DNA of 64,000 bases from Planctomycetota bacterium (GTDB lineage: Bacteria; Planctomycetota; UBA1135; GCA-002686595), in contig JAKLKU010000010.1 in NCBI GenBank assembly GCA_023150475.1, forward strand, positions 124,001 to 188,000, in the 5' to 3' direction. Below the pieces are notes generated by a model, which was not told the origin of the DNA, searched no databases, and saw nothing but the letters and a program-made list of their open reading frames with translations. The first letter of the stretch is position 1, and each line of letters starts with the position of its first letter. The position numbers were made by a program, and so were the translations under genes. Shown piece by piece: positions 15,233-24,803 of this stretch.

Positions 15233-17215
15233 ATGCGCTCCTTCGTCTCGTGCGCTGCACTCGTCGGTGTCGTCGTAGGCATCGCTTCCGGCGTACACGC
15301 GTTCGGCGCACACGCGTGCGGCGAGACCCGTCCGGGTGACGCCGAGCCCGAGAGCCGCAGGCTCGCGCGCGAGCTCTCCGGGTTCACGCGGCTCGCGGGA
15401 ACGTCGGGGTCGGTGGTCGGCGCGGAGTGGGCGAAAGCCGAACTCGAGCGCGCCGGCTTCTCGGTCGAGCTCGACGAGCGCGAAGTGCTGCTCTCCTACC
15501 CGCGCGAGATCCGTTTCGCGATCTTCGCCGGTTCCGCGAGCACGCGACCGGAACACGAACGCGGCGAGCGCTTCGATCCGAACGCGCTGCCGCCGGGCGA
15601 CGTGCCGCTCTACAACGCGTGGGGCAAGTCGGGCCGCGTGCGCGCCGCCGTGGTCGACGCGGGTCGCGGGTTGCGCGCCGACTTCGAGCGCCTGAAGGCG
15701 GTCGGCGTCGACGTGACGGGCAAAGTCGTGCTCGCGCGCTACGGCGGCGCGTACCGCGGCGTGAAACCGGAGCTCGCGGCCGAGTACGGCGCCGCCGCCG
15801 TGTTGCTCTGGACGCCCGCGAGCGACGACGGCGCCGCGAAAGGCGCGCTCTGGCCCGACGGTCCGTGGAAGCCGGGCCACGAAGCGCAGCGCGGCTCGAT
15901 CCTCTCGATGGCGCGCATCCCGGGCGATCCGTCGACGCCGGGCACGCCGTCGCCGCGGCCGGGCGAGCCGGCGGCGCGCGTCACCGGCGCGGCGCTCGAC
16001 GCGCTCTTGCCGTCGATTCCGTGCGTGCCGATCGGCGCGGACGAAGCGACGCTGCTGCGCGAGCGCCTCGCGCGCGACACCCAGGGAAAGGAGCCGCTCG
16101 GCCCCGGCCCGGTCGAAGTCGCGCTCACGCTCGACGCGCCGCGCGAGCTGCGCCGGATCGTCAACGTGATCGGCACGCTCGAGGGCGCGAGCGACGAGCT
16201 CGTGCTCGCCGGCGCGCACCGCGACGCTTGGGTGCGCGGCATGAACGACAACGCGTCGGGCGTCGTGACGTTGCTGCGCGCCGCGGCGCGCCTCGGCGAG
16301 CGCGCGCGTTCCGGTTGGCGGCCGAAGGCGACGTTGCGCATCGCGTTCTGGGACGCCGAGGAGTTCGGTCTCGTCGGCTCGAGCGAGTACGGCGAAGCGC
16401 ACGCCGACGAACTCGCGCGGCGCGCGCGGCTCTACGTCAACACCGACTCCGGTTGCAGCGGCATCGAGTTCCACGCGGGCGGTTCGCCCGGGCTCGTCGC
16501 GCTCTTGAAGCGCGCGCTCGAACGCGTCGAGGAGCCGCGCGCTCCGCACGCCGCGAGCGCGAACGATGTCACCGCGACGAACGCGAGACCGCGCACGCTC
16601 CTCGAGCAGTGGACTGCGAAAGAGCCGAACCCTGCGCTCGGCTTCCCCGGGTCGGGCTCGGACTTCGCGGTGTTCCTCCACCATCTCTCGGTCCCCGTCG
16701 TCGACGTCGGTTTCGGCGGCAACGGCGGCGGGCAGTACCACACGGCGTTCGACGATTTCGCGCTCGCCGATCGGTTCCTCGATCCCGGTTGGGTCGGTCA
16801 CGAACTCGCGGGCGAGTTCCTGGCGGAGCTCTTGGCGCAAGCGAGCGACGCGCCCGACGCGATCTTCGATCCGACGGAAGCGGCGCACGCGCTCGCCGGC
16901 GCGGCGCGTGAGCCCGCGCGGATCGAACGACTCGGCGCGGAACGAGCCGAAGCGCTCGCGAGCGCGTTCGAAAGGCTCGCCGCCGCGCCGAACGCCGACG
17001 CGCGCCGTTGGTTCTACGCGCGCCTCGCGACGCGCGACGGCCTCGCGGGCCGCACGTGGTTCAAGAACCGCCTCTGGGCGCCCGGACTCGAGACCGGTTA
17101 CAGCGCGGAGCTCTTCCCGAGCCTCGCGCTCGCCGCGCGCGCCGGCGCAGAGACGGTCGATCGAGAGCTCGCGGACCTCGTGCGCGCGATCGACGCGCTC
17201 GTGGCGGATCCGTGA
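15233..17215 (+). CDS. Exported M28-family metallopeptidase (glutamate carboxypeptidase II-like)
   Basis: The 660-residue product starts with a signal peptide (about 1-25). A PA-like insert precedes the M28 catalytic domain. All five expected zinc ligands and the base can be seen. They are the His in GAHRDAW, Asp in MNDNASG, the Glu pair in WDAEEFGLVGSSEY, Asp in VNTDSG and His in GQYHTAFD. The last ~110 residues resemble the helical dimerisation domain of glutamate carboxypeptidase/transferrin-receptor-like proteins. It likely removes C-terminal residues from peptides in the periplasm. The stop codon overlaps the GTG start of the ABC transporter gene, making it the first gene of a four-gene coupled operon, perhaps for peptide processing and export. 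That link is inference. Confidence 0.88.
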   Translation: MRSFVSCAALVGVVVGIASGVHAFGAHACGETRPGDAEPESRRLARELSGFTRLAGTSGSVVGAEWAKAELERAGFSVELDEREVLLSYPREIRFAIFAGSASTRPEHERGERFDPNALPPGDVPLYNAWGKSGRVRAAVVDAGRGLRADFERLKAVGVDVTGKVVLARYGGAYRGVKPELAAEYGAAAVLLWTPASDDGAAKGALWPDGPWKPGHEAQRGSILSMARIPGDPSTPGTPSPRPGEPAARVTGAALDALLPSIPCVPIGADEATLLRERLARDTQGKEPLGPGPVEVALTLDAPRELRRIVNVIGTLEGASDELVLAGAHRDAWVRGMNDNASGVVTLLRAAARLGERARSGWRPKATLRIAFWDAEEFGLVGSSEYGEAHADELARRARLYVNTDSGCSGIEFHAGGSPGLVALLKRALERVEEPRAPHAASANDVTATNARPRTLLEQWTAKEPNPALGFPGSGSDFAVFLHHLSVPVVDVGFGGNGGGQYHTAFDDFALADRFLDPGWVGHELAGEFLAELLAQASDAPDAIFDPTEAAHALAGAAREPARIERLGAERAEALASAFERLAAAPNADARRWFYARLATRDGLAGRTWFKNRLWAPGLETGYSAELFPSLALAARAGAETVDRELADLVRAIDALVADP

Positions 17216-18954
17216 AGCACCTCGCTCGGCAGTTCCGCCGGTTCCTGCGCTACAAGCGCACGCTCGCGCTCGGGCTGCTCTGCATCCCGATCGGCGCGGC
17301 GGCGGACTTGTGGCTCACGATCCTGGTCGGCGACGCGCTCGACCAACTGAAGACCGCGGAGAACGCCGACTTCCTCGCGCGGCTCTTCTTCCTGACGTTC
17401 GGCGTCGCGCTCGTGCGCGGCACGTTCCGCTTCTACCAACGTTGGTGGGTCGTCGGCGTGTCGCGGTACGTCGAGAACGACCTGAAGCAGGACCTCTTCG
17501 ACAAACTGCTCGCGCTGCCGCTCTCGTTCCACCACAAGAACCGTTCGGGCGACCTCGTCAGCCGCATCACGTCCGACGTCGAGAACATCCGCATGTTCCT
17601 CGGGCCCGGCTTGATGTACACGCTCGGCGCGTGCTGCATGTTGCCGCTCTCGATCGGCACGATGCTCGTGCTGAACGCGCCGCTCGCGGCGGCGGTCGTC
17701 GTGCCGCTCGTCATCATGGGGCTCGGCATGTGGCTGCTCTCGCCGCGGCTGCAGAAGCACTCGCTCGCCGTGCAGGAGACGCAAGCGGACCTCTCGGCGC
17801 GCGCGCAGGAGACCTTCGCCGGCGTGCGCATCGTCAAGGGCTACGCGCGCGAGGACGAACAAGCCGCGAAGTTCGACGCGGTGTCGCGCGCGAACTTCCG
17901 CCACCAAGTCGAGCTCGGGCGAGCGCGTGGACTCTCGAGCGCGATCACCTGGGGCTCGAAGGACTTCACGTACCTGCCGATCCTCTTCATCGGCGGCTGG
18001 TCGATGATCGACCGCGACTTCCAGGCGGGCGACCTCTTCAAGTTCGTCGACCTGACGTTCAAGGTCTTCTGGCCGATCATCGCGGTCGGTTGGCTCGCCG
18101 GCGTGTTCCCGCGCGCGCAGGTCAGCGCGCAACGCGTCCAGGAACTGCTCGACGCGCCGAATCCGATCGCCGATCCGCCGGAGCCCGTGCGCCTCGACGC
18201 CGTGCGCGGTCACTTCCGGCTCGTCGACGTCTCCTTCACCTATCCCGGCGCGCCGGCGCCAGCGCTCTCGCGCATCACGTTCGAAGTGCGGCCCGGTGAA
18301 GTCGTCGGCATCGTCGGCGCGACGGGGTCCGGCAAGAGCTCGCTCCTGAACCTGTTCGCGCGGCTGTACGACGCGCAGGGTCGGATCGAGCTCGACGGCG
18401 TGCCGCTCGCGAAGCTCGAGCTCGCGACGCTGCGCAACGCGCTCGGCTACGTGCCGCAGGACAGTTTCCTCTTCAGCGCGACGTGGCGCGAGAACCTGAG
18501 CTTCGGCTCGGATCACGAGCTCTCGGATGCAGAACTCGCCGAGCTCTCGAAGCTCGTCTGCATGACCGACGAAGTGACGCGCTTCCCTCGAGGCTACGAC
18601 CAGACGATCGGCGAACGCGGCGTGACGCTCTCCGGCGGTCAACGCCAACGTTCGTGCATCGCCCGCGCGCTCGCGAAGGATCCGCCGGTGTTGATCCTCG
18701 ACGACGCGCTCTCCGCGGTCGACACCGAGACCGAAACGGCGCTCGTGCGGCACTTGAAGCACGCCGGCCACGGCCGCACGGTGATCCTCTCCGCGCACCG
18801 GCTCTCGACCGTACGCCACGCGGACCGCATCGTCGTGCTCGACGGTGGCCGCATCGAAGCGATCGGCACGCACGACGAGCTCGTGGCGCGCGACGGCTGG
18901 TATCGGACGACGTGGGCGCGCCAGCAAGCGCAAGAGGAGCTCGCCGAGCTGTGA
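17212..18954 (+). CDS. ABC exporter half-transporter, subunit 1 (degenerate-site ATPase)
   Basis: The 580-residue product starts at a GTG that overlaps the M28 stop (GTGA). Residues about 1-320 contain the six-helix ABC exporter membrane domain; residues about 335-575 are the ATPase. Motifs: Walker A GATGSGKSS, Q-loop PQDSF, signature LSGGQRQ, Walker B LILDDALSAVD and the H-loop His in LSAHRLS. The residue after Walker B is Asp, not the catalytic Glu. In heterodimeric exporters such as TM287/288 this marks the subunit that supplies the non-hydrolysing Walker site. The partner at 18951-20819 has the complementary defect in its signature. It exports an unknown substrate, perhaps lipid or peptide. 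Confidence 0.9.
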   Translation: MKHLARQFRRFLRYKRTLALGLLCIPIGAAADLWLTILVGDALDQLKTAENADFLARLFFLTFGVALVRGTFRFYQRWWVVGVSRYVENDLKQDLFDKLLALPLSFHHKNRSGDLVSRITSDVENIRMFLGPGLMYTLGACCMLPLSIGTMLVLNAPLAAAVVVPLVIMGLGMWLLSPRLQKHSLAVQETQADLSARAQETFAGVRIVKGYAREDEQAAKFDAVSRANFRHQVELGRARGLSSAITWGSKDFTYLPILFIGGWSMIDRDFQAGDLFKFVDLTFKVFWPIIAVGWLAGVFPRAQVSAQRVQELLDAPNPIADPPEPVRLDAVRGHFRLVDVSFTYPGAPAPALSRITFEVRPGEVVGIVGATGSGKSSLLNLFARLYDAQGRIELDGVPLAKLELATLRNALGYVPQDSFLFSATWRENLSFGSDHELSDAELAELSKLVCMTDEVTRFPRGYDQTIGERGVTLSGGQRQRSCIARALAKDPPVLILDDALSAVDTETETALVRHLKHAGHGRTVILSAHRLSTVRHADRIVVLDGGRIEAIGTHDELVARDGWYRTTWARQQAQEELAEL

Positions 18955-20819
18955 AACTCGCGTGGCGCAAACCGTCGGTCGAAGCCGACGACCACATCGA
19001 CGAGATCCCGGCGCCGAAGGCGTTCGACGGGACGCTCTTCAAGCGGCTCTTCGCCGAGGCGCGGCCGCACGCGAAGCTCTTCGCCGGCGCGTACGGCGTC
19101 CTCGCGGCGCTGTTCGCGCTCGAGCTCGCGGGTCCGTGGATCCTGCGCGGGGCGATCGACGGGCCGGTGACGCAGGCGCTCGAAGCGCGCCAGCGCCACG
19201 CCGACGCCTTCGAGTCCGACGCGTTCGTCCACGACTTGCTCTTCTGGGCGGGGCTCTACGTCGCGTGCGCGCTCGGCATGGTGATCGCGCGCTACTACGA
19301 GGTCGCGCACATCGTGCGCACCGGGCAAGCGGTGGTCGCCGACCTGCGCACCAAGCTCTTCCGCCACATCGTCTCCCAGGACCTCGCCTGGTTCGACAAG
19401 CGACCGACCGGACAGTTGGTCACCCGCGTCTCGAGCGACGTCGAGAACCTGAGCGAGATGGTGACCACCGGGCTCTGCACGCTCGCCTTCGACGTGATCA
19501 AGGTGGTCGTCGCGTGCATCGTGCTCTTCTTCCTGCACTGGAAGCTCGCGCTGGTCGTCAGTCTCTCGCTGCCCGTGTTGATCGGCGTCAGCCTCTTCTT
19601 CCGCGGCGGCGCCCGCGACGCGCACCGCCTCGTCCGCGCTCGGCTCGCGCGCACCAACGGCTACTTGCAGGAAGTCTTGTCGGGCATCCGCGTCGTGCAG
19701 GTCTTCCGCCGCGAGGAACGCGTCTCCGGGCGCTTCACCGGTCTGCTCGGTCGCTACCTCGAAGCGAACATGCGGACGATCTTCCTGTTCGCGCTCGCGT
19801 TGCCCGCGCTCGACTTCACCGTCAACACGATCCAGAGCGGCGTGGTCTGGACCGGCGGCATCGAGATCCTGGGCTCGAGCATGTCGTACGGCGAGTTCCT
19901 GCAGTTCTGGTTCTACGTCAAGCTCCTGACGAACCCGCTGCAGGAACTCGGCGAGCGCTACAACGTGCTGCAGTCGGCGTTCGCGTCGGCGGAGCGCGTG
20001 TTCGGCGTGCTCGACACGCGCCCCGGACTCGCGCTCGCGCCGGCGGCCAGCGCGCGGCGTGTCGCGCCCGAGTTCCGCGGACACGTGCGCTTCGAACACG
20101 TCAGCTTCGGCTACGTCGAAGGCGTCGAAGTGCTCTCCGACGTCTCGTTCGAGATCCCGCCCGGCGCGACCGTCGCCGTCGTCGGCGCGACCGGCGCGGG
20201 CAAGTCGACGCTCGTCAACTTGCTCCTGCGTTTCTACGAGCCCACGAAGGGCCGCATCACCGTCGACGGCGTCGACCTGCGCGAGTGGGACCTCGCGGCG
20301 CTGCGCAAACGTTTCGGCCTCGTGCTGCAAGAGGACTTCCTCTTCGCTGGCTCGATCCGCGAGAACTTGGTGATGGGCCGCGATGCGATCGACGACGAGA
20401 TCCTCGCCGAAGCGCTCGAAGCCTCGCGCGCCGAACGGGTCGTCGCGAACCTCGCGGGCGGCCTCGACGCGCCGGTCGCCGAACGCGGCGCGACTTTGTC
20501 GACCGGCGAGCGCCAACTGCTCGCGATCGCGCGCGCGCTCGCCGGCCGGCCCGACCTCGTGATCCTCGACGAAGCGACCGCCAGCGTCGATTCGGCGACC
20601 GAAGCCCGCATCGAAGAGGCCCAACAGAGCCTGCTCGCGGACCGTAGCTCGCTCGTGATCGCGCACCGGCTCTCGACCGTCCGCCGCGCCGATCAGATCC
20701 TGGTGATGCACCGCGGCAAGATCCGCGAGCGCGGCAAGCACCACGAACTCTTGCGCGAACGCGGTATCTACGCTCGCTTGCACACGCTCCAATTCGCCGA
20801 CACCCACGCCCGCCCATGA
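18951..20819 (+). CDS. ABC exporter half-transporter, subunit 2 (canonical Walker B)
   Basis: The 622-residue product starts at a GTG overlapping the stop of subunit 1. A 50-residue cytoplasmic extension precedes six membrane helices and the ATPase. Motifs: Walker A GATGAGKST, Q-loop LQEDF, signature LSTGERQ (degenerate relative to LSGGQ), Walker B VILDEATASVD with the catalytic Glu, and His in VIAHRLS. Paired with subunit 1, one composite ATP site would be canonical (Walker of subunit 2 with LSGGQ of subunit 1) and the other degenerate. This fits an asymmetric heterodimeric exporter. Its stop overlaps the start of the PpiC chaperone gene (ATGA). Confidence 0.9.
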   Translation: MKLAWRKPSVEADDHIDEIPAPKAFDGTLFKRLFAEARPHAKLFAGAYGVLAALFALELAGPWILRGAIDGPVTQALEARQRHADAFESDAFVHDLLFWAGLYVACALGMVIARYYEVAHIVRTGQAVVADLRTKLFRHIVSQDLAWFDKRPTGQLVTRVSSDVENLSEMVTTGLCTLAFDVIKVVVACIVLFFLHWKLALVVSLSLPVLIGVSLFFRGGARDAHRLVRARLARTNGYLQEVLSGIRVVQVFRREERVSGRFTGLLGRYLEANMRTIFLFALALPALDFTVNTIQSGVVWTGGIEILGSSMSYGEFLQFWFYVKLLTNPLQELGERYNVLQSAFASAERVFGVLDTRPGLALAPAASARRVAPEFRGHVRFEHVSFGYVEGVEVLSDVSFEIPPGATVAVVGATGAGKSTLVNLLLRFYEPTKGRITVDGVDLREWDLAALRKRFGLVLQEDFLFAGSIRENLVMGRDAIDDEILAEALEASRAERVVANLAGGLDAPVAERGATLSTGERQLLAIARALAGRPDLVILDEATASVDSATEARIEEAQQSLLADRSSLVIAHRLSTVRRADQILVMHRGKIRERGKHHELLRERGIYARLHTLQFADTHARP

Positions 20820-22789
20820 CCCTTCGTCGCGTCGCGCTCGTTTGCTTCTCCCTGGGAGTCACGTCCCCCACTCTCCTGCCGTTCGCGGCCGGCGCGGCGC
20901 TGCCTGGCTCGCTGCCGGTCTCCTCGGCTGGCTCACTGGCCGGCTCACTGGCTGCCTCACTGGCCGGCGTGGCGCGGCTCGACGAACCGGCGCTGCGCGT
21001 GACGCTCGGTGACGAGACGCTCGAGGTCTCGCGCTCCACGTTCGCCGACTGGCTCTGCGCGTGGCGCGGCGAGTACTTCGCCGTCGACTTCGCGCGGAGC
21101 GCAGCGATCGCCGCCGCAGCCGAACGCGCCGGCGTGCGACTCACCGACGCGCAGGTCGAAGCGGCGCTCGACGCCGAGATCGCCGAGCGGCTCCAAGGCG
21201 CGTTCGGCGGACGCCGTGAAGATTGGCTCGCGGAACTCGCCCAAGTCGGCCGCTCCGAAGCGGGCTACCGTGCGGCCCGCCGGCTGCAGATCCAAGACGA
21301 GCTGCGTGTGCTCGCACTCGCCGGTGAACAGCGCCTCTCGGATCCCGTCGCGCTCGCGCGCGCGTTCGAAGCCCGCTTCGGGCGCGGCGGACGCCGGCTC
21401 GAGCTCGACGTGATCCGCTGCGACGTCATCGTGCAATCGCGCGAAGGTGCGTCGCGAGAGGAGCTGAACCGCAACGAGGAGCTCGCGCGTCGCAAGGGCT
21501 ACGAGAAAGCGCTCGAGCTCGCGCGCGAAGTGCGCGCCGGCAAGGACTTCGCCGACCTCGCGCGACGTTTCTCCGACGACGCGGCGACGCGCGAATCCGG
21601 CGGCCGCGTCGAAGGCTACTTCGAGCCGCGACAATGGCCGGAGGCTGCGCTCGACGCGCTCGCTGCCCTCGCGGAAGGCGCGACGTCCGAGCCGATCTTC
21701 GCCCGCGGAGCGTGGTGGGTCGTGCGCGCGCGCCGGGTCGTCGCGACGAAGATCGACGACGTGAAACCGGAGCTCGAAGCCTGGTTGCGCACCGCTCGGC
21801 CGACCACCGACGAAGTCGCGGCGTACGCGAGCACTCTGGACACCACTGCCGCTCCGGTGCTCGAGCCGGCGCTGTGGAGCAAGAGCGGCTCCCCGAGCGA
21901 CGTCGTGTTCCGCCTCGGAGAGCGTCCGGTCACGCGGGACGAATTCGTCGCGTTCGCGTTGCCGCTGCGCGGCGAAGGCCTGCTGCAGACGTTCCTCGAG
22001 CACTGGTGGGTCGAAGAACGAGCGCGCCGCGTCGGGATCACCGTCGACGACGCGACGATCGAGCGGCGCATCGAAGAGGACCTCGCGCGCAAGCTGCGTG
22101 ATCTCTACGGCAGCAGTCGCGAGAAGTGGCTGAAGGAGCTCGACCGCCAAGGCCGCACGGAAGCGTCGTACTACCGCGAACAGCGCGTCAAGGCCCGCAT
22201 CGACGTCTTGGCCGACCTCGTCCTGATGCGCGATCGAAAGTTCGGCGAGGCCGATCTGCGGCGCGCGTGGGAAGCACGCTACGGCAAGGACGGACGCAAA
22301 CTCGAGGTGCGCATGCTCTCGAAACGGCTCGTGCTGCCGGTCTTCGAGACCGAGATCTCCCGCGAACGCTACGACGAGATCGTGCGCCAGAAGAAGGCGG
22401 AAGTCGTCGCGGCGCTCGTCGAACTCAAACGCCGCGCGGAGGCTGGCGAGAGCTTCGCCGAGCTCGCGAAGTCCGAGAGCGACGACCCGGAGACCAAGCC
22501 GCAGGGCGGCGCGTTCCCCGGCGGTTGGCGTGATGCCCGCTTCACGGTCGAACTCGCGACGAAGCTCCGCGCGCTGCCGGTCGGCTCGATCTCGGCGCCG
22601 GAGGAGATCACCGAGGCCTTCGCGATCTTCTGGATCGAAAGCGAACGCCGCGTCGCCTTCGAAGACGCCCGCGCGGAGCTCGAACGTGCGCTGCGCGAGG
22701 AGCGGCCGACGCCCGCCGAACGCGCGGGGTGGATCAACCTCGGCGTGCAGTCGTTGCGCGTCGAACCGGCGCCCGGGCTGTTCCGGTAG
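20816..22789 (+). CDS. Exported peptidyl-prolyl isomerase with duplicated SurA/PpiC-like halves
   Basis: The 657-residue product begins with a signal peptide and a low-complexity Gly-Ser-Leu-Ala linker coded by 12-base tandem repeats. The rest is a tandem duplication. Each half has a SurA-N-like helical segment (one around residues 70-160, the next around 375-470, with matching GRREDWLAEL and SSREKWLKEL motifs). Each then has a PpiC-type domain, recognised by FADLARRFSDDAATRESGG and FAELAKSESDDPETKPQGG. The likely role is folding of outer-membrane or exported proteins in the periplasm. It is the last gene of the M28/ABC operon (4-base overlap), so it may serve the exporter's client. No membrane anchor other than the signal is seen. 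Confidence 0.84.
   Translation: MTLRRVALVCFSLGVTSPTLLPFAAGAALPGSLPVSSAGSLAGSLAASLAGVARLDEPALRVTLGDETLEVSRSTFADWLCAWRGEYFAVDFARSAAIAAAAERAGVRLTDAQVEAALDAEIAERLQGAFGGRREDWLAELAQVGRSEAGYRAARRLQIQDELRVLALAGEQRLSDPVALARAFEARFGRGGRRLELDVIRCDVIVQSREGASREELNRNEELARRKGYEKALELAREVRAGKDFADLARRFSDDAATRESGGRVEGYFEPRQWPEAALDALAALAEGATSEPIFARGAWWVVRARRVVATKIDDVKPELEAWLRTARPTTDEVAAYASTLDTTAAPVLEPALWSKSGSPSDVVFRLGERPVTRDEFVAFALPLRGEGLLQTFLEHWWVEERARRVGITVDDATIERRIEEDLARKLRDLYGSSREKWLKELDRQGRTEASYYREQRVKARIDVLADLVLMRDRKFGEADLRRAWEARYGKDGRKLEVRMLSKRLVLPVFETEISRERYDEIVRQKKAEVVAALVELKRRAEAGESFAELAKSESDDPETKPQGGAFPGGWRDARFTVELATKLRALPVGSISAPEEITEAFAIFWIESERRVAFEDARAELERALREERPTPAERAGWINLGVQSLRVEPAPGLFR
20930..20965. 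repeat. Three 12-base tandem repeats in the PpiC gene
   Basis: Units GGCTCACTGGCC, GGCTCACTGGCT and GCCTCACTGGCC follow each other in frame. They encode repeated Gly/Ala-Ser-Leu-Ala just after the signal peptide. A length-variable linker is likely. Confidence 0.85.
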
Positions 22790-22825
22790 CAGGCCGACGT
22801 GGTGGCCGGCCGCGCGCGGCGCGTG

Positions 22826-22839
22826 CGGCGTCGACGCCG
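22826..22839. terminator. Palindrome between convergent PpiC and GT39 genes
   Basis: A perfect 14-base palindrome (CGGCGTCGACGCCG) lies in the 55-base gap between two convergent stops. It may help end transcription, but it has no loop and no T-run, so the call is weak. Confidence 0.25.
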
Positions 22840-22844
22840 GTCCG

Positions 22845-24803
22845 TCAGAGCTGCGCGCGGACCTCGCGGGCGAGCCGCACGAGCTCCGCGTCATCCGGCG
22901 CGCGTGCGACCAGACGGTCGAAGAGCAGGACGGCTTCCGCGAGAGCGCTGCGTTTCGCGGCGGGCTCGGTCTCCTGCATCGCGCGGTTCGCGAGCGACAC
23001 GGCGAGCCGGCGCAGCACCTCGAAGTCCTCGGGATCGAATTCTGCCGCGACGCGGAAGTCGCGCTCGGCGGCCGCGAACTCGCCGCGGTACTGGCGAATC
23101 GCGCCGCGCAGCTTCGTGACGCCGAAGCGCTCCTGCGGATTCGCACGGGGCTCGCATGCGTCGAGCGCGGCGACGATCCGCTCGAGCTCGCCGCGCGCGC
23201 GCGCGACGTCCATCGGAGCGGCGCGCGGATCGTCGAGCACACGCCGCGCGAGCCGATAGTCGACGTCGGCCGCGAGCAACGTCGGCCTCGGCGTGCCCGG
23301 ATACCGTCGCTCGAGCGCGCCCGCGATCGTGCGCACCCGCAGGAGGTCGCCGCCGTCCGCGAGCACGACGGTCGCCAAGTTGTAGTCGCGTTCGTCGAGG
23401 TCGCGCTGACGCTGTCCGGCGTCGTAGACCGGAATGCACACGAGCGGCACGGCGAACACGAGTCCGACGAACGCTCCGGTGCGACGCGGCGCGCCGCGCG
23501 AACAGACGTGCACGATCCAGCCGGCGGCGAACGTCGCGACGAGCGGCAACAACACGAGCCGCGCCCGTTCGCTCATCACGGTCAGCACGATCGTGCCGAG
23601 GTAGAGCACGAAGAACGCGAGCGCCGGCCAAGGGTTCGCGCGCCGCCGCAATCCAGCGATCGCGAGCATGCCGGCGAGCCCGAGCGTGCCGGAGAGCGCG
23701 AATCCCGGCCAAGGCGCGGCGAGCAGCGGCACGAACGCGCGATCCCAGTCGTAGAAGTGGTTGTCGGGCACTTCGTACTCGCCGAGCGCGAGCCGAAACT
23801 TGCGCCACAGCGCGCGCAAGTGGAAGAACGGCTCGGCCTGCATCGAGCGCAGGCTCTCGCCGAGCCAGAACGAGCTCGTCTCCGCCGGATCGAGCGTCCG
23901 GCCGGTGCGTCGTTCCGCTTCGTGCCGCCAGTCCGCCGCTTCGTACTTCGGCACGCCGCGCACGAAGTCGAACTCCTTCGCGACGCCGTACGGGTTGTCG
24001 AGGTTGTTGCCGCCGTAGAAGTTCGTCCCGGCGCCGCTCGTCGTCAGCACGAAGCGGCCGCCGACGACTTGGTTGCGCCACGCGACGGGCGACAGCACAC
24101 AGGCGACGCCGAGCACCGTGCACGTGCTCGCGACCGCCGCGCGGCGCCACGCGCGTTCGCCGAACCAGCCGACGACGAACGGCGTGAGCGTGAACCACGG
24201 CAACAGCACCAACATGTTGCCGCGCAAGAGCGCGCCGAGCGCACCCAACGCGCCGACGGCGAACCACGCGGCTCGGCGCGCGTTCGACTCGGCCGCGAAC
24301 GACAAGAGCCACGCGAACCCGGCGGCGAGCGGCAGGAAGAGATTCTCCTTCAGCAAGAGCACCGGGAACCAGAGCGCCGGTCCGTGCAGCGCGACGAACG
24401 TCGCCGCGACGAGCCCCGCGCCCGGACCGAAGAGCCGGCGCGCGAGCCGCGCGACCAGGAACACCGTCAAGACGCCGAGCCCGACGTGCACGCGACGCGC
24501 CCACTCGCGCTCGACCGTCGGCGAACCGTCGACCGCGGCGTAGAGCACCGCGAGCGCGTACGGATAGAGAGGCTCCTGGAAGAAGATCTCGTGCCCGAGC
24601 CACTCCCCGCCCGCGATCTCGCGGGCCCACGCGTCGTAGCTCCGCTCGTCGATCACGGGCCGGTCGGCGAGCGGATGCGCCGCTTCGTATTGCTCGACGA
24701 CGACCCAACGCAGGCCGCCCGCCACGACGAGCACGAGCGCGAGCAGCCAGTTCTCGAGCTTGGTCGACACGCCGAGAGAGGATGACGCGGTGGGCGCGTG
24801 CAC
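22845..24803 (-). CDS. GT39/ArnT-like polytopic glycosyltransferase with C-terminal helical (TPR-like) domain
   Basis: The 652-residue product starts at a GTG directly after the stop of the GT2 gene. Residues about 15-440 contain about ten hydrophobic segments. The first external loop carries the acidic DERSYD motif and a later EPLYPYAL stretch, which are hallmarks of polyprenyl-phosphate-sugar transferases (GT39/GT83, PMT, ArnT). The last ~200 residues are soluble, helical and contain one or two TPR-like pairs (around YRGEFAAAERDFRVAAEFDPEDFEV). It would add a lipid-linked sugar to an envelope substrate on the outer face of the inner membrane. It follows the GT2 and radical SAM genes in one operon; the upstream GT2 may make its sugar donor. 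Confidence 0.78.
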   Translation of the reverse strand: MHAPTASSSLGVSTKLENWLLALVLVVAGGLRWVVVEQYEAAHPLADRPVIDERSYDAWAREIAGGEWLGHEIFFQEPLYPYALAVLYAAVDGSPTVEREWARRVHVGLGVLTVFLVARLARRLFGPGAGLVAATFVALHGPALWFPVLLLKENLFLPLAAGFAWLLSFAAESNARRAAWFAVGALGALGALLRGNMLVLLPWFTLTPFVVGWFGERAWRRAAVASTCTVLGVACVLSPVAWRNQVVGGRFVLTTSGAGTNFYGGNNLDNPYGVAKEFDFVRGVPKYEAADWRHEAERRTGRTLDPAETSSFWLGESLRSMQAEPFFHLRALWRKFRLALGEYEVPDNHFYDWDRAFVPLLAAPWPGFALSGTLGLAGMLAIAGLRRRANPWPALAFFVLYLGTIVLTVMSERARLVLLPLVATFAAGWIVHVCSRGAPRRTGAFVGLVFAVPLVCIPVYDAGQRQRDLDERDYNLATVVLADGGDLLRVRTIAGALERRYPGTPRPTLLAADVDYRLARRVLDDPRAAPMDVARARGELERIVAALDACEPRANPQERFGVTKLRGAIRQYRGEFAAAERDFRVAAEFDPEDFEVLRRLAVSLANRAMQETEPAAKRSALAEAVLLFDRLVARAPDDAELVRLAREVRAQL

